64,000 bases of DNA from Burkholderiales bacterium (GTDB lineage Bacteria; Pseudomonadota; Gammaproteobacteria; Burkholderiales; Casimicrobiaceae): contig JAEUPL010000039.1 of assembly GCA_016790165.1 (NCBI GenBank), positions 1-64,000 of the forward strand, given 5' to 3'. Shown here one piece after another: positions 36,028 to 44,213 of this stretch. Made by a program: the position numbers and the translations under genes. The notes below the pieces were generated by a model. That model was not told the origin of the DNA and did no database searches. It saw only the letters and a list, made by a program, of their open reading frames with translations. Position 1 is the first letter of the stretch, and every line of letters starts with the position of its first letter.

Positions 36028-37038
36028 ATGATTCCCCTTTCCGTGCTTGATCTTTCGCCCATCGTTGAGGGCGGCACCGCAGCCGATGCGCTGCGCAACT
36101 CGCTCGATCTCGCGCAGCATTGCGAGCGGCTGGGTTACCGGCGTTACTGGGTGGCCGAGCATCACAACATGGACGGCGTGGCGAGTTCCGCCACCTCCGT
36201 GCTGATGGGCTACCTCGCGGCCGGAACGCAGACCATTCGCGTCGGCTCCGGCGGCGTGATGTTGCCGAACCACGCGCCGCTGGTAGTCGCCGAACAAATC
36301 GGCACACTCGCCACGCTGTACCCGGGCCGCATTGATCTCGGCCTCGGGCGCGCGCCTGGCACCGATCAGCTCACCATGCGAGCGCTGCGTCGGTCGATGG
36401 CGCTGCAGGGCGACGATGATTTTGTGGCCGATGTGGTGGAGCTGGCCGAATACTTTCAGCCGCCGCCCGATTCGTTCCGTCCCGTGCGTGCGATTCCGGG
36501 CCTGGGCTGCGACGTGCCGATCTGGATTCTCGGTTCCAGTCTTTACGGCGTACAGGTTGCGGCGCACCTCGGCTACCCCTACGCCTTCGCGTCGCACTTC
36601 GCCCCGGTCATGCTGACGCAGGCGCTGCAGGTCTACCGCGCCCGCTTCCGGCCCAACGGCCAACCCGGCGCCCTGACCCAACCGCACGCGATGGTGGGCG
36701 TCAACGTCGTCTGCGCAGATACGGACGACGAGGCGGCCTATCTGTTCACGTCGCTGCAACAACGCTTTCTCGGCATGCAGACCGGCAAGCGCGGTCCGCT
36801 GCCCAAGCCCATTCCGGTCGCCGAAATGAACGCACTGGGTTCACCCGCAGAGCGCGCGGGCATGGATCAGATGCTCACGGTCGCCGCCGTCGGCGCACCC
36901 GCCACGGTGCGCGCGAAGCTGGATGACATCGTCGCACAGACTGGCGCTGACGAACTGATCGTTGCCAGCGCGGTGCATGATCATGTGGCGCGGAAGCGGA
37001 GTTATGAGTTGCTGGCGAGCGTAACCTCGTCGGACTGA
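36028..37038 (+). CDS. LLM-class flavin-dependent oxidoreductase (luciferase-like)
   Basis: A 336-residue bacterial luciferase-like flavoprotein. The start [17 protein letters not shown], then [30 protein letters not shown] and [11 protein letters not shown] are hallmarks of the MsnO8-type LLM subgroup of unknown substrate. The gene sits 9 bases after hpaR on the same strand, so a loose link to aromatic degradation is possible, but members are very widespread and often unlinked. FMN and a reductase partner are assumed, not seen. Confidence 0.88.
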   Translation: MIPLSVLDLSPIVEGGTAADALRNSLDLAQHCERLGYRRYWVAEHHNMDGVASSATSVLMGYLAAGTQTIRVGSGGVMLPNHAPLVVAEQIGTLATLYPGRIDLGLGRAPGTDQLTMRALRRSMALQGDDDFVADVVELAEYFQPPPDSFRPVRAIPGLGCDVPIWILGSSLYGVQVAAHLGYPYAFASHFAPVMLTQALQVYRARFRPNGQPGALTQPHAMVGVNVVCADTDDEAAYLFTSLQQRFLGMQTGKRGPLPKPIPVAEMNALGSPAERAGMDQMLTVAAVGAPATVRAKLDDIVAQTGADELIVASAVHDHVARKRSYELLASVTSSD

Positions 37039-37080
37039 GCCTGACGTTTGCGTTCTTCGTTACCGGGGACGCTAGCGTCG

Positions 37081-39066
37081 TCAAATTTCTTGTAGCCCAA
37101 TCCCACGCAAGTAGTCGAATGTTGCGTCGTAAAACTCTGGGCTACGCGTTGGATCAAGTGCCTCACCAGGTGGTACGACGATAACCATGCCTTGTCGCGC
37201 TCGGGTGAGTAGTACGCGATAGGCATTCTTTAGGTACATCTGTCGTTCAGATTTGTGAATACGTTGCCACTTCGATCCGACAAACGAAAAGTGTTGCCAA
37301 CCGTTCTCTGAATACCGAAAGTCGCCGTCCCAAACCACGCAAGCCCAATCAAGCTCTAGTCCCTGGACATGAAATTCGGTCGCGACATCCTCCAGATAGT
37401 ACGACGATCGAACGTCCTCCTTGTCATCAAGAAACCAGTGGATCGGATCCATTGGTGAGCGGACATCTATCGCGTGGGGCTTGAGCCGTTGCGCCTGCGA
37501 GGATACGACCATCCCGTACCGCTCGGTCCCACGCGCTCTTTGCTTCAACCACGTTTTCGCGCGTGCGAGATCCCGCGTCATGACAATTGGGTAACGCGGT
37601 TGCACGCTGGAAAGAGTTGCACGCGCGGCATGCACGTCGCAATCCAGTACTTGCTTCACGAGCGTTGAAACATGTTCAGCGCGAAATGACCGCATTGAGA
37701 CGCCCAGGTGTAGGCCATCGTCAAATTGAATGTTGTGGCGCCGTTCAAGTGCTTCGATCAGCGTCGTCACACCATACTCTTCGTCACGCAAGCGGGAGGA
37801 AATATGGAGGTCCCATGCCGGGAAAGAGCGGATAAGGGCCTGAAGCCACTCTGCGATACCTGCTTCGCCCCGATTGATCTCCTGACCACCGCCCACTAAG
37901 CAAACAACTACTGCCCAGTCAGGATGCCGGTCCAGACAAGAAATGAGGAACTCTGGTTCAGACTGCCTGAAGTTTGGCCGCTGCTTCTTCCTCAACATGA
38001 ACGACGCTGTCTCGGTTTGATTCCATGCTCGCTGCGCCTCGTCAAATATGGCCACGTGTTCGATCGGCGGTGCGGCTAAGTCAATGAGGCAGTCATCGCG
38101 GAAGTGGTGAACGTTTTGAATGAACGCCTTGACACGACTTAGAGCGACGCCCTTCTTCAGCTTTCGTCCTGCCTCGCGTTCGCGCTGCACCTGATCGCGA
38201 GCGAGCGCTTCCTGCAGGATCGATACGAGCGGCCCATTTCCAGAAAGAAACACACTGTAAAGCTCACTACTTTTGTCATTGTGCTTCGTGGCGACGTCGA
38301 GACCGACGAGTGTCTTGCCTGCGCCCGGTACGCCGGTAACGAAGCAAATCGATTTGCGTGATGCGCGTTGTGACTCTCGAATAATCTTCGCAACCGAAAC
38401 GGAGGTCTTAGCCAAGTTTGTCGCGCTCGCATCGCTGCGCGAAATGTCCGCGACGCCATGGCCGCTATACAAAGCGGTTGCGGCCTCAATAATCGTCGGC
38501 GTTGGCCGATACCTGCCCTGCTCCCACGCGTTCGCATCTATTGGGCTGCCACTGGCGAACAACAACGCGTCGCGCAGAACCATTGGCAGTTGACCAACTG
38601 TTGAGCGAATCGGAAGCAGCACGCCGTCGTTTTGCGCGGTCGTGCCGATCGTAGGTAACGCAGCCTTGGCTTTGGTCGCCAGCAGGATGGGAGCAACCGT
38701 GCGATCGTGTGTTGTTTCGTGAAAATTCTTGAGATCAAGTGCGTAGTCAACCACTTGGTCGATGGCACTAGCAATGAATTCCTTTTCGCCTACCTTGAAC
38801 TCAACAACGAAGATGACGTGGTCGATAAGCAAAACCACATCGATCCGCTTGCCGAGGCGAGGAACCGCGTACTCGAAATAGATGTTTCCTCGTCCACTGT
38901 AAGTCTGAACGACAGGCCGCAATATCCGAATCTGTTCGATCCACGCGTCGCGTTGAGCGCTTTCCGTAGGAAACGGGTTGTTTCGGGCGATAGTCCCGAG
39001 GATTTCATCCGCGTTCTTTGCGAGGAAATCTGCAATCGAATTAGAGTAGTAAGCGCGATTAGTCAC
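37081..39066 (-). CDS. PD-(D/E)XK nuclease fused to DUF2075 superfamily-1-type helicase
   Basis: A 661-residue predicted nuclease-ATPase. The N-terminal about 170 residues hold a PD-(D/E)XK-like pattern: Asp76 in KRIDVVLL, then Glu89-x-Lys91 in [11 protein letters not shown]. The DUF2075 helicase-like part has Walker A GVPGAGKT (245-252), Walker B VAIFDEAQ (338-345), a GGGQEINRG motif and a motif VI-like block, [12 protein letters not shown]. Base composition is clearly lower in G+C than neighbours (28 of 60 bases at 37261-37320), suggesting horizontal acquisition. Genes of this architecture are often found in accessory or defence regions; an antiviral role here is inference only. No partner gene is adjacent. 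Confidence 0.8.
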   Translation of the reverse strand: MTNRAYYSNSIADFLAKNADEILGTIARNNPFPTESAQRDAWIEQIRILRPVVQTYSGRGNIYFEYAVPRLGKRIDVVLLIDHVIFVVEFKVGEKEFIASAIDQVVDYALDLKNFHETTHDRTVAPILLATKAKAALPTIGTTAQNDGVLLPIRSTVGQLPMVLRDALLFASGSPIDANAWEQGRYRPTPTIIEAATALYSGHGVADISRSDASATNLAKTSVSVAKIIRESQRASRKSICFVTGVPGAGKTLVGLDVATKHNDKSSELYSVFLSGNGPLVSILQEALARDQVQREREAGRKLKKGVALSRVKAFIQNVHHFRDDCLIDLAAPPIEHVAIFDEAQRAWNQTETASFMLRKKQRPNFRQSEPEFLISCLDRHPDWAVVVCLVGGGQEINRGEAGIAEWLQALIRSFPAWDLHISSRLRDEEYGVTTLIEALERRHNIQFDDGLHLGVSMRSFRAEHVSTLVKQVLDCDVHAARATLSSVQPRYPIVMTRDLARAKTWLKQRARGTERYGMVVSSQAQRLKPHAIDVRSPMDPIHWFLDDKEDVRSSYYLEDVATEFHVQGLELDWACVVWDGDFRYSENGWQHFSFVGSKWQRIHKSERQMYLKNAYRVLLTRARQGMVIVVPPGEALDPTRSPEFYDATFDYLRGIGLQEI

Positions 39067-39205
39067 AGCTGTACGACCTTACCGAATCCGGCACAGCATA
39101 CGTCAAGCATGCCGCTCAAGACGCGCTGACAGGAATCAATCTCCCGCTAAGCTTGCAAACGTATCATCGCGGCATCCGGTTCCACAGGCTCGCCACACCT
39201 ACCTT

Positions 39206-40174
39206 ATGCCCATCCCCACCATCAACACCGAATCCGACGACGATTCCCCCATCCCGCCCGCCGAACGGGCGGCGGCGGCTTCGCGCTCTACGTGGGTGAG
39301 CGTGGTGGTGAATGTGGTGCTCTCCACCGCGCAGATTGTGGTGGGCGTGCTGTCGAAATCGCAGGGGTTGATTGCGGACGGGCTGCATTCGCTCTCGGAT
39401 CTGGTGAGCGACTTTGTGGTGCTGATTGCCAACCGCGCGAGCCAGAAGGATGCCGACGCCGATCATCCGTATGGTCACAACCGCTACGAAACGGCGGCGT
39501 CCCTGGCGCTGGGCGCGATCCTGCTCGCGGTGGGTGTGGGCATGCTGTGGTCGGCGGCGGTGAAGCTGGAGAACCCGGAGACGATTGCGCAGGTGCATAT
39601 CGTGGCGCTGTGGGTGGCGCTGGGCGCGCTGGTGGCGAAGGAGCTGTTGTTCCGCTACATGCTGGCGGTGGCGAAGCGCGTGAAGTCGAGCATGCTGGTG
39701 GCGAATGCGTGGCACGCGCGCTCGGACGCGGCGTCCTCACTGGTGGTAAGCGTGGGCATCGTGGGCAATCTGCTCGGCTACCCGATTCTCGACCCGATCG
39801 CGGCGTTGATCGTGGGCTTTATGGTGGCGAAAATGGGTTGGAGCTTCGGCTGGGATGCGCTGCATGATCTGATGGACCGCGCCGTGGATGAAGCCGAGGC
39901 CGCAGCCATTCGCGCCACGATTCGCGACACGCCGGGCGTGAAAGCCGTGCACGACATTCGCACCCGCAAGATGGGTGACATGATTGTGGCCGATGCCCAC
40001 ATCGAGGTGGACGCCACGCTTACCGTGGAGCAGGGCCACGACATCGCCGTCGAGGCGCGCAAACGCGTGATGCTGCGGCACCGTGTGCTGAACTTGATGA
40101 CGCACGTGGACCCGTGGAAGCGGCCCGATCTGGACCACGGCGCGGTGCAACGTAGCGGCCCGCCGCTGACTTAA
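39206..40174 (+). CDS. Cation diffusion facilitator family metal exporter
   Basis: A 322-residue inner-membrane divalent metal/proton antiporter of the CDF (FieF-like) family. Six hydrophobic helices are visible from about 27 to 210. The transport-site residues appear as DGLHSLSD in helix II and HARSD in helix V. The cytoplasmic C-terminal domain begins after about 215 (VHDIRTRKMGDMIVADAHIE). Substrate could be Fe, Zn, Co or Mn. The TAA stop at 40172-40174 overlaps the first two bases of repeat copy D. Confidence 0.92.
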   Translation: MPIPTINTESDDDSPIPPAERAAAASRSTWVSVVVNVVLSTAQIVVGVLSKSQGLIADGLHSLSDLVSDFVVLIANRASQKDADADHPYGHNRYETAASLALGAILLAVGVGMLWSAAVKLENPETIAQVHIVALWVALGALVAKELLFRYMLAVAKRVKSSMLVANAWHARSDAASSLVVSVGIVGNLLGYPILDPIAALIVGFMVAKMGWSFGWDALHDLMDRAVDEAEAAAIRATIRDTPGVKAVHDIRTRKMGDMIVADAHIEVDATLTVEQGHDIAVEARKRVMLRHRVLNLMTHVDPWKRPDLDHGAVQRSGPPLT

Positions 40175-40294
40175 CGGCTTTGTGCCCGCAACGACGGCCC
40201 AGTGGTCGTTATAGCTCATTTGCGTTGCTAGTCGACATGACAAAAAAACAGCCTGCGAGCACCGGCCAGCGGTCGATAGACCTCAAAAGCCGTT
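40173..40294 (+). repeat. 122-bp palindromic dispersed repeat, copy D
   Basis: Same length and layout as the copies at 25639 and 59717. The termini are AACGGCTTT(G) and AAAAGCCGTT, so both ends carry the matching G/C substitution relative to AACAGC/GCTGTT. That compensatory change keeps the terminal pairing. TGGTCGTTAT lies at element positions 31-40 and GTCGAC exactly at 59-64. It supplies the last two bases of the CDF exporter stop codon. Confidence 0.8.
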
Positions 40295-40408
40295 ACGGGT
40301 CACTCGCGTTGGGCGACGCGCCAGACGGGTGAAGGGTGGAGCGCATGCGCGCTCACCGATTGCTGCGCCGCATAAAATTGCAGGTTTCGCCACAACCGGG
40401 CACTGCAC

Positions 40409-41818
40409 ATGGCTGGCCGCACGCTCTACGACAAACTCTTCGACGCTCACGTCGTTCGCACCGAGAGCGACGGCACCGCGCTGCTCTACATCGACCGCCA
40501 TCTGGTGCATGAAGTCACCAGCCCGCAGGCGTTCGAAGGCCTTAAGCTTGCCGGCCGCCAGCCGTGGCGCAAGGCCAGCATGATTGCCGTGCCCGACCAC
40601 AACACGCCCACCACGCCCGGCTTCAAGACGATTCTCGATCCGGTGTCGCGCACGCAGGTGGACACGCTCGACGCCAATGCGCGCGAGCAGGGGCTGGTGT
40701 ATTTCCCGGTCGGCGACATCCGGCGCGGCATCGTGCATGTGATCGGCCCGGAGCAGGGCGCCACGCTGCCAGGCATGACGGTCGTTTGCGGCGATTCGCA
40801 CACGTCCACGCACGGCGCGTTCGCGGCGCTCGCGTTTGGTATTGGCACCAGCGAGGTCGAGCACGTGATGGCAACGCAGTGCCTGCCGCAGAAGCGCTCA
40901 CGATCGCTGCTCGTGCGTTGCGATGGTCGTTTGCCGACCGGCGTGACGGCCAAGGATCTGGTGCTCGCCATCATCGGCAAAATCGGCACGGCCGGCGGCA
41001 CCGGTTACGCGATGGAATTCGGTGGCGAAGCCGTGCGCTCGCTGTCGATGGAAGGCCGCATGACGCTGTGCAATATGGCGATTGAGGCCGGTGCGCGCGC
41101 CGGCATGGTGGCCTACGACGAAGTGACCGAGGCCTACGTCAAGGGTCGCCCCTTCGCGCCGAAAACCACGGAACAATGGGACGCCGCAACGAAATACTGG
41201 CGCACGCTCAAGAGCGACGACGACGCGACGTTTGACCACACGGTGGTCATCGACGCGAGCGCGCTGACGCCCTACGTTACCTGGGGCACCTCGCCCGAGA
41301 TGGTGGTGCCGGTCGAAGGCCGCGTGCCTGACCCTGATCGTGAAAAGGATTCGGTCAAGCGCGAAGGCATCGCGCGCGCGCTTGCCTACATGGGCCTCAC
41401 GCCCAACACGCCGGTCAGCGAGATCAAGATCGACAAGGTGTTCATCGGCTCCTGCACCAATTCGCGCATCGAAGACTTGCGCGCCGCGGCGGCGGTGGTG
41501 AAAGGCCGTCGCCGCGCCGACAACGTGAAGCTCGCGATGGTGGTGCCGGGCTCGGGACTGGTGAAGGCGCAAGCCGAGCAGGAAGGTCTCGACAAGATTT
41601 TTCTCGCCGCCGGCTTTGAATGGCGCGAGCCGGGCTGCTCGATGTGCCTGGCGATGAATGATGATCGGCTGGAGCCGGGCGAGCGCTGCGCCTCCACCTC
41701 GAACCGCAATTTCGAAGGGCGTCAGGGCGCGGGTGGGCGTACCCATCTGGTCAGCCCGGCCATGGCCGCCGCCGCCGGCATTGCCGGACATTTTGTTGAC
41801 GTTCGCCGACTGGGTTAG
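40409..41818 (+). CDS. leuC: 3-isopropylmalate dehydratase large subunit
   Basis: Aconitase-family [4Fe-4S] enzyme isomerising 2- to 3-isopropylmalate in leucine synthesis, with LeuD. The 469-residue product has [21 protein letters not shown], and cluster-binding cysteines in [13 protein letters not shown] and [11 protein letters not shown], all in place. The start [16 protein letters not shown] is standard. First gene of leuC-ecn-leuD-leuB. Its upstream 114 bases after the repeat contain a weak TAAAAT at about 40376 but no convincing promoter. Confidence 0.97.
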   Translation: MAGRTLYDKLFDAHVVRTESDGTALLYIDRHLVHEVTSPQAFEGLKLAGRQPWRKASMIAVPDHNTPTTPGFKTILDPVSRTQVDTLDANAREQGLVYFPVGDIRRGIVHVIGPEQGATLPGMTVVCGDSHTSTHGAFAALAFGIGTSEVEHVMATQCLPQKRSRSLLVRCDGRLPTGVTAKDLVLAIIGKIGTAGGTGYAMEFGGEAVRSLSMEGRMTLCNMAIEAGARAGMVAYDEVTEAYVKGRPFAPKTTEQWDAATKYWRTLKSDDDATFDHTVVIDASALTPYVTWGTSPEMVVPVEGRVPDPDREKDSVKREGIARALAYMGLTPNTPVSEIKIDKVFIGSCTNSRIEDLRAAAAVVKGRRRADNVKLAMVVPGSGLVKAQAEQEGLDKIFLAAGFEWREPGCSMCLAMNDDRLEPGERCASTSNRNFEGRQGAGGRTHLVSPAMAAAAGIAGHFVDVRRLG

Positions 41819-41863
41819 CGGCACCCCAGGGCACCATCTGGCACTTGATCGAAAGGATCCGAT

Positions 41864-41998
41864 ATGAAACGCATTCTGATCTCTGCATTCGTCGCGCTCT
41901 TCGCCGTCGCGTTGGCCGGTTGCAACACCATTCAGGGCGTTGGCAAAGACGTGCAGAAGGCCGGCGAGAAAATCGAAGACGCCGCGAAGAAGAAGTAA
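41864..41998 (+). CDS. Entericidin A/B family small lipoprotein
   Basis: A 44-residue lipoprotein: Lys/Arg start, hydrophobic ISAFVALFAVA, lipobox LAGC with the lipidated Cys at 20, then an amphipathic NTIQGVGKDVQKAG ending in KKK. GAAAGGAT precedes the ATG. Entericidin-like genes are regularly wedged between leuC and leuD in beta-proteobacteria, as here. The stop TAA abuts the leuD ATG directly, implying co-translation. The role (cell-envelope stress or antidote/toxin lipoprotein) is known only loosely for the family. Confidence 0.88.
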   Translation: MKRILISAFVALFAVALAGCNTIQGVGKDVQKAGEKIEDAAKKK

Positions 41999-42637
41999 AT
42001 GGAAAAGTTCACTGTTCACACCGGGTTGGTGGTGCCACTGGATCGCGCCAACGTCGATACCGATGCGATCATTCCCAAGCAGTTCCTGAAGTCGATCAAG
42101 CGCACCGGCTACGGACCGAACTGCTTCGACGAGTGGCGCTATCTTGATGTGGGCCAGCCGGGCATGGACAACAGCAAGCGCCCGCTGAATCGCGAATTCG
42201 TGCTCAACCAGCCGCGCTACCGCGACGCCTCCGTGCTGCTGGCGCGGCAGAACTTCGGTTGCGGCTCATCGCGCGAACATGCGCCGTGGGCCCTGCTGCA
42301 GAACGGCTTTCGCGTGGTGATCGCGCCGTCGTTTGGCGATATCTTCTACAACAACTCGCTCAACAACGGTTTGCTGGTGATCCGACTGCCCGAAGTGGCC
42401 GTGGATCAACTGTTTCACGATTGCGCGGCGTTCGTGGGTTTCCGCCTGACCGTTGATCTCGATCTGCAGGAAGTGCGAACGACCGATGATCGCTGGATCG
42501 CGAAATTCGATATCGACCCCTCACGCCGCGAGCGGCTGCTCAACGGCTGGGACGACATCAGCCTCACCCTCAACCACCGCGACGCCATCGGCGCGTTCGA
42601 AGCCAGACACTTCGCCGCGCAACCGTGGCTGGCTTGA
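41999..42637 (+). CDS. leuD: 3-isopropylmalate dehydratase small subunit
   Basis: Swivelling-domain partner of LeuC. The 212-residue protein has [20 protein letters not shown] at the start and the conserved [15 protein letters not shown], followed by [18 protein letters not shown]. Length and motifs are standard. It begins immediately after the entericidin stop and is followed, after a repeat-filled spacer, by leuB. Confidence 0.97.
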   Translation: MEKFTVHTGLVVPLDRANVDTDAIIPKQFLKSIKRTGYGPNCFDEWRYLDVGQPGMDNSKRPLNREFVLNQPRYRDASVLLARQNFGCGSSREHAPWALLQNGFRVVIAPSFGDIFYNNSLNNGLLVIRLPEVAVDQLFHDCAAFVGFRLTVDLDLQEVRTTDDRWIAKFDIDPSRRERLLNGWDDISLTLNHRDAIGAFEARHFAAQPWLA

Positions 42638-42640
42638 AGC

Positions 42641-42725
42641 AAGGACGAATGACGAAGGACGAGTGACGAAACTCGTTACCGTGATCTCTTTGTCTTTCGT
42701 CATTCGTCATTCGTCTCTCGTCCTT
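42641..42725. repeat. Paired GACGAATGACGA-type repeat in leuD-leuB spacer
   Basis: The spacer is almost entirely an 85-base imperfect palindrome. It starts AAGGACGAATGACGAAGG and ends CTCTCGTCCTT, with arms made of repeated GACGAATGA / TCATTCGTC units and outer ends AAGGACGA / TCGTCCTT pairing exactly. It is related to the pair at 6727-6876; a lone half-unit (TCGTCATTCGTCGG) lies at about 48448 before trpB. An mRNA hairpin between leuD and leuB is likely. Confidence 0.7.
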
Positions 42726-42733
42726 AACTCAGC

Positions 42734-43798
42734 ATGAACATCCTCATTCTTCCCGGCGACGGTATTGGCCCTGAAATCGTTGGCCAGGCCGTTCGCGTGC
42801 TCGAAAAATTCAAAGCTGAAGGCGTGCCGATCACCCTGACGCATGGCCTGCTCGGCGGCGCTGCGCACGACGCGCACGGACATCCGTACCCCGAGGTGAC
42901 GCAGCAGCAGGCGCGTACCGCAGACGCCATCCTGCTTGGCTGCGTGGGCGGCCCGCAGTACGACACGCTGCCGCGCGCCGTGCGTCCGGAACAGGGCCTG
43001 CTCGGTATCCGCAAGGACCTGAAGCTGTTTGCCAATCTGCGTCCGGCGATGCTCTATCCCGAGCTCGCCGCGTCGTCGTCGCTGAAGCCCGAGGTCGTCG
43101 CTGGTCTCGACATCATGATCATCCGTGAACTGACGGGCGACATCTACTTCGGTCAACCACGCGGTCGCCGCACCAACGCGGCCGGTGAGGACGAAGGCTT
43201 TGACACCATGCACTACGCGAAGAGCGAGGTGGAACGCATTGCGCACGTCGGCTTCCGCACGGCGATGAAGCGCAACAAAAAGCTCTGCAGCGTCGACAAG
43301 GCCAATGTGCTCGACACGTCAATTCTGTGGCGCGAAGTGGTCACTGAAATCGGCAAGCAATACCCCGAGGTGCAGCTCTCGCACATGTACGTTGATAACG
43401 CCGCGATGCAGTTGGTGCGCGCGCCGAAGCAGTTCGACGTCATCGTCACCGGCAATATTTTCGGCGACATCCTTTCGGACGAGGCGTCGATGCTTGCAGG
43501 CTCCATCGGCATGCTGCCGTCAGCGTCGCTCGACGCCAACAACAAGGGCTTGTACGAGCCAATTCATGGTTCCGCGCCGGACATCGCGGGCCAGAACAAG
43601 GCCAATCCGATTGCCACCGTGCTGTCGCTCGCGATGATGATGCGCTACTCGTTCAACCGCGAGGACCTCGCGCAACGCATCGAAGGCGGCGTGCGCAAAG
43701 TGCTCGGTACCGGCGCGCGTACCGGCGACATCGCGTTGCCGGGCGAGGCGGTCATCGGCACCCGGGCCATGGGTGACCTGCTGCTGGCCGCGATTTAG
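42734..43798 (+). CDS. leuB: 3-isopropylmalate dehydrogenase
   Basis: NAD- and Mg/Mn-dependent oxidative decarboxylation of 3-isopropylmalate. The 354-residue product begins [20 protein letters not shown] and contains [27 protein letters not shown], the metal-binding [14 protein letters not shown] and [15 protein letters not shown]. In many related genomes asd follows leuB; here a 415-base spacer without a gene leads to fimV. Confidence 0.97.
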   Translation: MNILILPGDGIGPEIVGQAVRVLEKFKAEGVPITLTHGLLGGAAHDAHGHPYPEVTQQQARTADAILLGCVGGPQYDTLPRAVRPEQGLLGIRKDLKLFANLRPAMLYPELAASSSLKPEVVAGLDIMIIRELTGDIYFGQPRGRRTNAAGEDEGFDTMHYAKSEVERIAHVGFRTAMKRNKKLCSVDKANVLDTSILWREVVTEIGKQYPEVQLSHMYVDNAAMQLVRAPKQFDVIVTGNIFGDILSDEASMLAGSIGMLPSASLDANNKGLYEPIHGSAPDIAGQNKANPIATVLSLAMMMRYSFNREDLAQRIEGGVRKVLGTGARTGDIALPGEAVIGTRAMGDLLLAAI

Positions 43799-44213
43799 GC
43801 TGAGTCGTTCGCTGCCGCTTCCGTGCAGCGAACCGTCGGGGTGGATGCCATCGGAGCCATGCCGTCGTGAGCCTTGCACGCGACCAAGTCAAATCGCCTC
43901 GTCAAACCGGTGACTGCCGAGCGCCGCTGGGCAAGGCACCATTTTCACGGTTGACGCGGCTGGCTGACGACGGTCCGGGGCAAAAATCTGAAAACTGTTG
44001 TATGACGATGACATGCGACCTGATACGCTCGCATTCACAATATCTGGTAGCGGCACCGACTGCGAAACACAAGATGTGGTGTATGACCAGCGCTGGAACC
44101 GCTTGCGTGTGAGTGCAAACTAACTTGTCGAGGGAGTTAAAGCTGCTTCTGAGCTTGCGGCGGCAACTCCATGATGTTATTTTCCTAATCTACTTTCGAT
44201 TTCTGAGGGCGGC
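43799..44213. other. leuB-fimV spacer with one hairpin, no gene
   Basis: This 415-base interval is lower in G+C than its flanks. A perfect 9-bp inverted repeat, GTTCGCTGC (43807-43815) and GCAGCGAAC (43825-43833), lies just after leuB and may be a weak terminator, though no T-run follows. A plus-strand open frame at 43867-44112 has no ribosome-binding site and no protein-like features. The position is where asd usually lies in related genomes; I see no asd remnant. Confidence 0.45.

Noticed and set aside
43867..44112. 81-codon open frame in the leuB-fimV spacer
   Set aside because: No ribosome-binding site, Cys/Met clusters unlike neighbours, no recognisable family; treated as chance.
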